DNA of 64,000 nucleotides from Clostridia bacterium (GTDB taxonomy: Bacteria > Bacillota > TC1 > UBA5767): positions 186,001 to 250,000 of the forward strand of contig CP069393.1 in NCBI GenBank assembly GCA_016887505.1, written 5' to 3'. Every line of letters begins with the position of its first letter. Position 1 is the stretch's first letter. Positions 60,744 to 64,000 of this stretch are shown here, in pieces. Both the position numbers and the translations under genes were made by a program. A model generated the notes under the pieces. The model did not search any database and had not been told where the DNA came from. It worked only from the letters and a program-made list of their open reading frames with translations.

Positions 60744-60968
60744 ATGGAAAATATGAAGTGTGATATGGATTATATTGTTGTGAAGGCACTTGAAAACGGT
60801 GTGACCATCATGGGACTTACAAGAGGTCGTGATACAAAAAGTCATCATTCAGAAAAAATTGATAAGGGTGAAGTCTTGATTGCTCAGTTTACAGAAACAA
60901 CAGCAGGCATAAAAATCAGGGGAAAAGCTAAAATTTATACCAAACATGGAGAAGTGGACAACGATTAG
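60744..60968 (+). CDS. mtrB: Tryptophan RNA-binding attenuation protein TRAP
   Basis: 74 residues, the exact TRAP size, and collinear with B. subtilis MtrB: DYIVVKALENGVTIMGLTRG, RDTKSHHSEKIDKGEVLIAQ, then FTETTAGIKIRGKAKIYT. The tryptophan-pocket residues and the RNA-contacting lysines and arginine (the K of EKIDKGE; K and R of IKIRG) are kept. It should form an 11-mer ring that binds (G/U)AG repeats in trp leader RNA when tryptophan is plentiful. No trp gene is in this window; the gene is embedded between coaD and pfkA. Confidence 0.92.
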   Translation: MENMKCDMDYIVVKALENGVTIMGLTRGRDTKSHHSEKIDKGEVLIAQFTETTAGIKIRGKAKIYTKHGEVDND

Positions 60969-60989
60969 AATATCCAGGGAGATTCGGAA

Positions 60990-61166
60990 ATGTGGAAAGT
61001 AGTATTCGTGGTAAATTCTGAAAAAGAAGTGAACAAAATCAAACGGGAATTGGAAAAGGAATATATATTTCCAAGAATTATTCAATATGGCAGCTCCTAT
61101 CAGATTATGGTGGAAGAAATGGACCTACAAGATAGTGAAGAAATTATCAGGGGGATCATATCCTAA
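60990..61166 (+). CDS. Small hypothetical protein between mtrB and pfkA, 58 aa
   Basis: The ATG at 60990 follows CAGGGAGATTCGGAA. The product starts MWKVVFVVNSEKEVNKIKRE and contains IFPRIIQYGSSYQIMVEEMD, an alpha-beta pattern of a compact fold. It has no cysteine, so it is not an anti-TRAP (which needs zinc-binding CxxC pairs). Its place in a tight same-strand run (22 bases after mtrB, 22 before pfkA) supports expression. Function unknown. Confidence 0.7.
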   Translation: MWKVVFVVNSEKEVNKIKRELEKEYIFPRIIQYGSSYQIMVEEMDLQDSEEIIRGIIS

Positions 61167-61187
61167 GGTATGGAGGAAGGCGTGATT

Positions 61188-62147
61188 ATGAATAAAATAG
61201 CAGTCATGACATCAGGTGGAGATGCTCCAGGTATGAATCCAGCTATTCGGGCAGTAGTTAGAAAATCTGTCTATCATGGGCTCTCTGTGGTAGGTATCAA
61301 GAGGGGATTTGAGGGGCTTCTTAATAGCGATTTCGAGCAGATGGATGTTTCTAGTGTAGGAGACATTGTTACCCGTGGGGGGACAAAACTTTTGTCTGCA
61401 CGATGTGAGGAATTTTTGAAAGAAGAAGTCCAAATTGAAGCAGCAAATACGCTAAGGAAACACGATATAGACGGCTTGATTGTCATCGGTGGAGATGGAA
61501 GTTTCCGAGGGGCATTGGCACTACAGAAGCAAGGCATAAAGGTAGTCGGCGTGCCAGGCACGATTGACAATGATATTGCAGGCACTGAAATGACGATTGG
61601 TTTTGACACCGCTGTGAATACTGCTTTGGAGGCCATATCCAAACTTAGAGATACTGCAACCAGTCATGAACGATTGTTTCTGGTGGAAGTGATGGGTAGA
61701 CATTGTGGTGCCATAGCCCTGGCGACAGGAATAGCCGGTGGAGCGGAAGCCATACTGATACCAGAAATGCCCATCGACTACGATAAACTTACCGCTAGCA
61801 TCTTACGAGGCAAGGCTAGAGGAAAAATTTCTAGTATTATTGTGGTTGCAGAAGGAGCTACGCATGTAGCGGATGTGGAGAAGCTTCTCAAAGAACGCAC
61901 CGGAGCAAATGTCAGAACTGTGATCCTAGGGCATTTGCAACGCGGGGGCTCGCCGACGGTAAGTGATTCCATTTTAGCGAGTCGCATGGGTGCTGCCGCG
62001 GTAGATTTCTTGCGAGAGGGTAAAAATGGTGTAATGACAGCACTTCTTCAGGGAAATATTGAAGCAGTTCCGTTGGAGGACTGTTTAAATAAGAGTAGTA
62101 GCTTTGATGAAAAATTGTACCACTTGGCCGAAATCTTGGCCATATAG
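61188..62147 (+). CDS. pfkA: ATP-dependent 6-phosphofructokinase
   Basis: 319 residues, standard bacterial PFK. Key blocks are TSGGDAPGMNPAIRAVVRK, GGDGSFRGALALQKQ, PGTIDNDIAGTEMTIGFDTA with catalytic Asp, and EVMGRHCGAIAL. ATG at 61188 follows TATGGAGGAAGGCGTGATT. It commits fructose 6-phosphate to glycolysis and is followed 10 bases later by pyruvate kinase, the common clostridial pfkA-pyk pair. Confidence 0.97.
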   Translation: MNKIAVMTSGGDAPGMNPAIRAVVRKSVYHGLSVVGIKRGFEGLLNSDFEQMDVSSVGDIVTRGGTKLLSARCEEFLKEEVQIEAANTLRKHDIDGLIVIGGDGSFRGALALQKQGIKVVGVPGTIDNDIAGTEMTIGFDTAVNTALEAISKLRDTATSHERLFLVEVMGRHCGAIALATGIAGGAEAILIPEMPIDYDKLTASILRGKARGKISSIIVVAEGATHVADVEKLLKERTGANVRTVILGHLQRGGSPTVSDSILASRMGAAAVDFLREGKNGVMTALLQGNIEAVPLEDCLNKSSSFDEKLYHLAEILAI

Positions 62148-62157
62148 GAGGAACAGA

Positions 62158-63573
62158 ATGCGAAGAACCAAAATCATATGTACGATTGGTCCCGCTAGTG
62201 AAAAGGACGAAATACTTCGGGAAATGATAGCAGGCGGAATGAATGTTGCAAGACTTAATTTTTCTCATGGCAATCACCAGGAGCATCTAGTACGAATCAA
62301 GAAAATTCGCAAAATAGCTGAGGAACTTGGAAAAAATGTGGCCATTATGTTAGATACCAAAGGCCCGGAGATACGAACTGGTGAATTAGCGTCTTCCAAT
62401 GTGATTCTACATACGGGAGATAATCTGATTCTGACCACGGAACCCATTGTCGGAAACCAGGACAGACTGTATGTGAGCTATGAAAAACTGCCGGAAGAAG
62501 TTTCCGTGAAAGACCAGATCTTACTTGATGATGGTTTAATATCACTGATTGTAAGCAAGATAGAGGGAAAAGAAATTTTTTGCCAGATAGAAAATGGTGG
62601 CAAAATTAAGCCTAGAATGGGTGTGAATGTGCCAGGTGAAAAATTGAATTTACCATTTTTGTCCGAAAAGGATAAGCAGGATATCCTATTTGGTATTAAA
62701 AATGGTATCGATTTTATTGCCCTATCTTTTGTACGGGATAAGTATGAGGTGGAGCAAGTCAGGGCATTATTGGATGAAAATGAGTCTAACATACATATAA
62801 TCGCAAAAATTGAAAATATCTTTGCCGTGGAAAATATCAAGAGCATCATTAAGGTTAGCGATGGCATCATGGTTGCCAGAGGTGATTTGGGCGTGGAAAT
62901 TCCCATCGAAGAAATTCCAATAATCCAGAAGAAAATCATCCGGTACTGCTTTGAAAGAGCAACTCCAGTCATTACAGCGACACAAATGCTCGATTCCATG
63001 ATTCGCAATCCACGACCTACTAGAGCAGAAGTAACCGATGTAGCAAATGCCGTATTGGATGGAACAGACTGTGTTATGCTGTCGGGAGAAACTGCCGCGG
63101 GAGATTACCCCTTGCTCACGCTGAAGACGATGATTAAGATTGTCCTAGAAGCAGAAAACCTGATGTGCAATTCACCAGATCGATTTAAGAAACGCAAATA
63201 CAAGAGCATGCATCCCATCACCGATAACATCAGTGAATCTGCAGTGCAAATTGCTCATAAGCTAGATGCTACGGCTTTAATTGTTCCTACCAGATCCGGT
63301 TTTACACCACGAATGGTAGCCAAATATAGGCCCAGTACGCCGGTCTATGCCATGGTTTCCCATAAGTCTAGTAAACGATTGATGTGCATTGTATGGGGAG
63401 TGGAAACGGTGGAGATTGTGGAACCGGATAATATCGATTCTATGATTGAACGAGCTACAGAAGCTTGCTTGAAACAAGGATATATTCAGGAAGGTGACAT
63501 GGTTGTTATTACTGCTGGCGTGCCGATTGGAGTGAGTGGTAAGACAAATTTACTGAAAGTGCAAATTGTTTAG
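62158..63573 (+). CDS. pyk: Pyruvate kinase
   Basis: 471 residues without the extra PEP-utiliser-like C-terminal domain found in Bacillus. Blocks include RTKIICTIGPASEKDEILRE, LDTKGPEIRTG, ARGDLGVEIP and ATQMLDSMIRNPRPTRAEV, plus the allosteric C-terminal domain. It makes pyruvate and ATP in the last step of glycolysis. ATG at 62158 follows ATAGGAGGAACAGA; the frame extends 18 codons upstream into pfkA without a site. Confidence 0.97.
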   Translation: MRRTKIICTIGPASEKDEILREMIAGGMNVARLNFSHGNHQEHLVRIKKIRKIAEELGKNVAIMLDTKGPEIRTGELASSNVILHTGDNLILTTEPIVGNQDRLYVSYEKLPEEVSVKDQILLDDGLISLIVSKIEGKEIFCQIENGGKIKPRMGVNVPGEKLNLPFLSEKDKQDILFGIKNGIDFIALSFVRDKYEVEQVRALLDENESNIHIIAKIENIFAVENIKSIIKVSDGIMVARGDLGVEIPIEEIPIIQKKIIRYCFERATPVITATQMLDSMIRNPRPTRAEVTDVANAVLDGTDCVMLSGETAAGDYPLLTLKTMIKIVLEAENLMCNSPDRFKKRKYKSMHPITDNISESAVQIAHKLDATALIVPTRSGFTPRMVAKYRPSTPVYAMVSHKSSKRLMCIVWGVETVEIVEPDNIDSMIERATEACLKQGYIQEGDMVVITAGVPIGVSGKTNLLKVQIV

Positions 63574-63633
63574 ATTCAAAAAAGCATTAAAAAAATAGCG
63601 TTAAATATGGAACCTGGGATTCAAACGTAGTAC

Positions 63634-63676
63634 TATGCTATATGTGACAGCACATCACATATGGCATATTTTTTTT
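63634..63676 (+). terminator. Terminator after pyk
   Basis: TATGCTATATGTGA pairs with TCACATATGGCATA (one mismatch) around a short loop, followed by eight T bases. It ends the pfkA-pyk transcript. Confidence 0.8.
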
Positions 63677-63688
63677 ACGGAGGATAGC

Positions 63689-64000
63689 ATGAACAGACAA
63701 ATGCGAGCACAACAGATTCCAAATTTTTCCATAACATTGCAGAAGTCTTTAGACCACTCCGATATCGTGGTATTCATGGGTTTGCATGAATTTTATACTA
63801 CAGAGTTCTTTCAAGAAATCTTGTCTTGGACGACGGATATACCACTAGTAGAAGTGGAATGCTCAATTGTTAAAGATCAAGGCGTATGTATAGATTTTAC
63901 GAAAGAAGAGCAAATCTATTTATTAGATATCCGGAAAGCAAAGTTGGAAAATGGAAATAAGAACATTGCATTACACACCAAGGGCTTACATGGGAAGATT
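63689..64000 (+). CDS. Unknown protein, N-terminal part (runs off the window)
   Basis: The ATG at 63689 follows ACGGAGGATAGC and the frame is open for 104 codons to the window end. It begins MNRQMRAQQIPNFSITLQKS and contains DIVVFMGLHEFYTTEFFQEI. No family is recognised and there is no signal peptide or membrane helix in the visible part. Confidence 0.65.
   Translation, partial: MNRQMRAQQIPNFSITLQKSLDHSDIVVFMGLHEFYTTEFFQEILSWTTDIPLVEVECSIVKDQGVCIDFTKEEQIYLLDIRKAKLENGNKNIALHTKGLHGKI

Noticed and set aside
60990-61166. Anti-TRAP protein beside mtrB
   Set aside because: Size and position are tempting, but the product has no cysteine, while anti-TRAP needs zinc-binding CxxC pairs.

Overview
The window reads as the chromosome of a low-GC, anaerobic Gram-positive bacterium of the Clostridia type. 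Supporting signs are strong AGGAGG ribosome sites throughout, a PerR plus reverse-rubrerythrin oxidative-stress pair, a TRAP (MtrB) gene, a Gram-positive style DnaE, CvfB, and a Cys-rich DUF2769 protein. The species cannot be named from the sequence alone. A sharp boundary lies at a tRNA-Pro gene near 31.44-31.52 kb: to its left is a mobile, defence-rich island, to its right is chromosomal backbone.

Bases 1-3.6 kb hold the edge of a phage-like integrative element on the minus strand: family A DNA polymerase (cut by the window edge), DUF2815, DUF2800 nuclease, two small genes and a sigma-like regulator. From 3.9 to 18.4 kb all genes point right. They are an NBR1-type Ig-domain protein, a small HTH protein, an HsdM with one fused target-recognition domain, HsdR, a TIR-domain/HamA fusion, a HamB helicase (together a Hachiman-like system), a GIY-YIG nuclease, and a large SF2 helicase ending in a PD-(D/E)XK-like domain. 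From 18.8 to 27.2 kb lies a second type I system with a 5'-truncated hsdM, an intact hsdS, hsdR, two silent hsdS half-genes in opposite orientations, and a tyrosine recombinase. Two families of repeats shared by the expressed and silent hsdS copies mark this as an inversion-based specificity switch, with hsdR lying inside the invertible interval. From 27.5 to 30.5 kb there follow a second GIY-YIG paralogue, an unknown Cys-containing protein, a small PD-(D/E)XK nuclease and a HEPN nuclease. A decayed stretch with a helicase remnant leads to the tRNA.

The backbone begins with a sulfur-handling region (31.6-35.8 kb): a thioredoxin-reductase-like flavoprotein with a C-terminal thioredoxin-like domain, a YeeE/YedE thiosulfate-type transporter split into two genes around a TusA gene, a divergent LysR regulator and a second TusA. 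Next is a six-gene operon in which every gene overlaps the next (DegT aminotransferase, GT2, ATP-grasp, and a NitT/TauT-type ABC transporter). It converges on an ArnT-like membrane glycosyltransferase. Two rhodanese lipoproteins (one with four active-looking domains) and an IS200-type element follow.

The last third is housekeeping: DUF502, flavodoxin, YbjQ, CvfB, D-serine dehydratase, MscL, reverse rubrerythrin/PerR, aconitase, TrmL, a YfcE-like phosphodiesterase, dnaE, coaD, mtrB, a 58-residue unknown, pfkA, pyk and the start of an unknown gene.

The best candidates for something undescribed are the TIR-HamA fusion, in which the HamA nuclease motif looks lost while the TIR catalytic motif is intact; the specificity shuffle that carries hsdR inside it; the GIY-YIG/helicase-nuclease module with its duplicated GIY-YIG partner; and the fully overlapping Arn-like/ATP-grasp/ABC operon.
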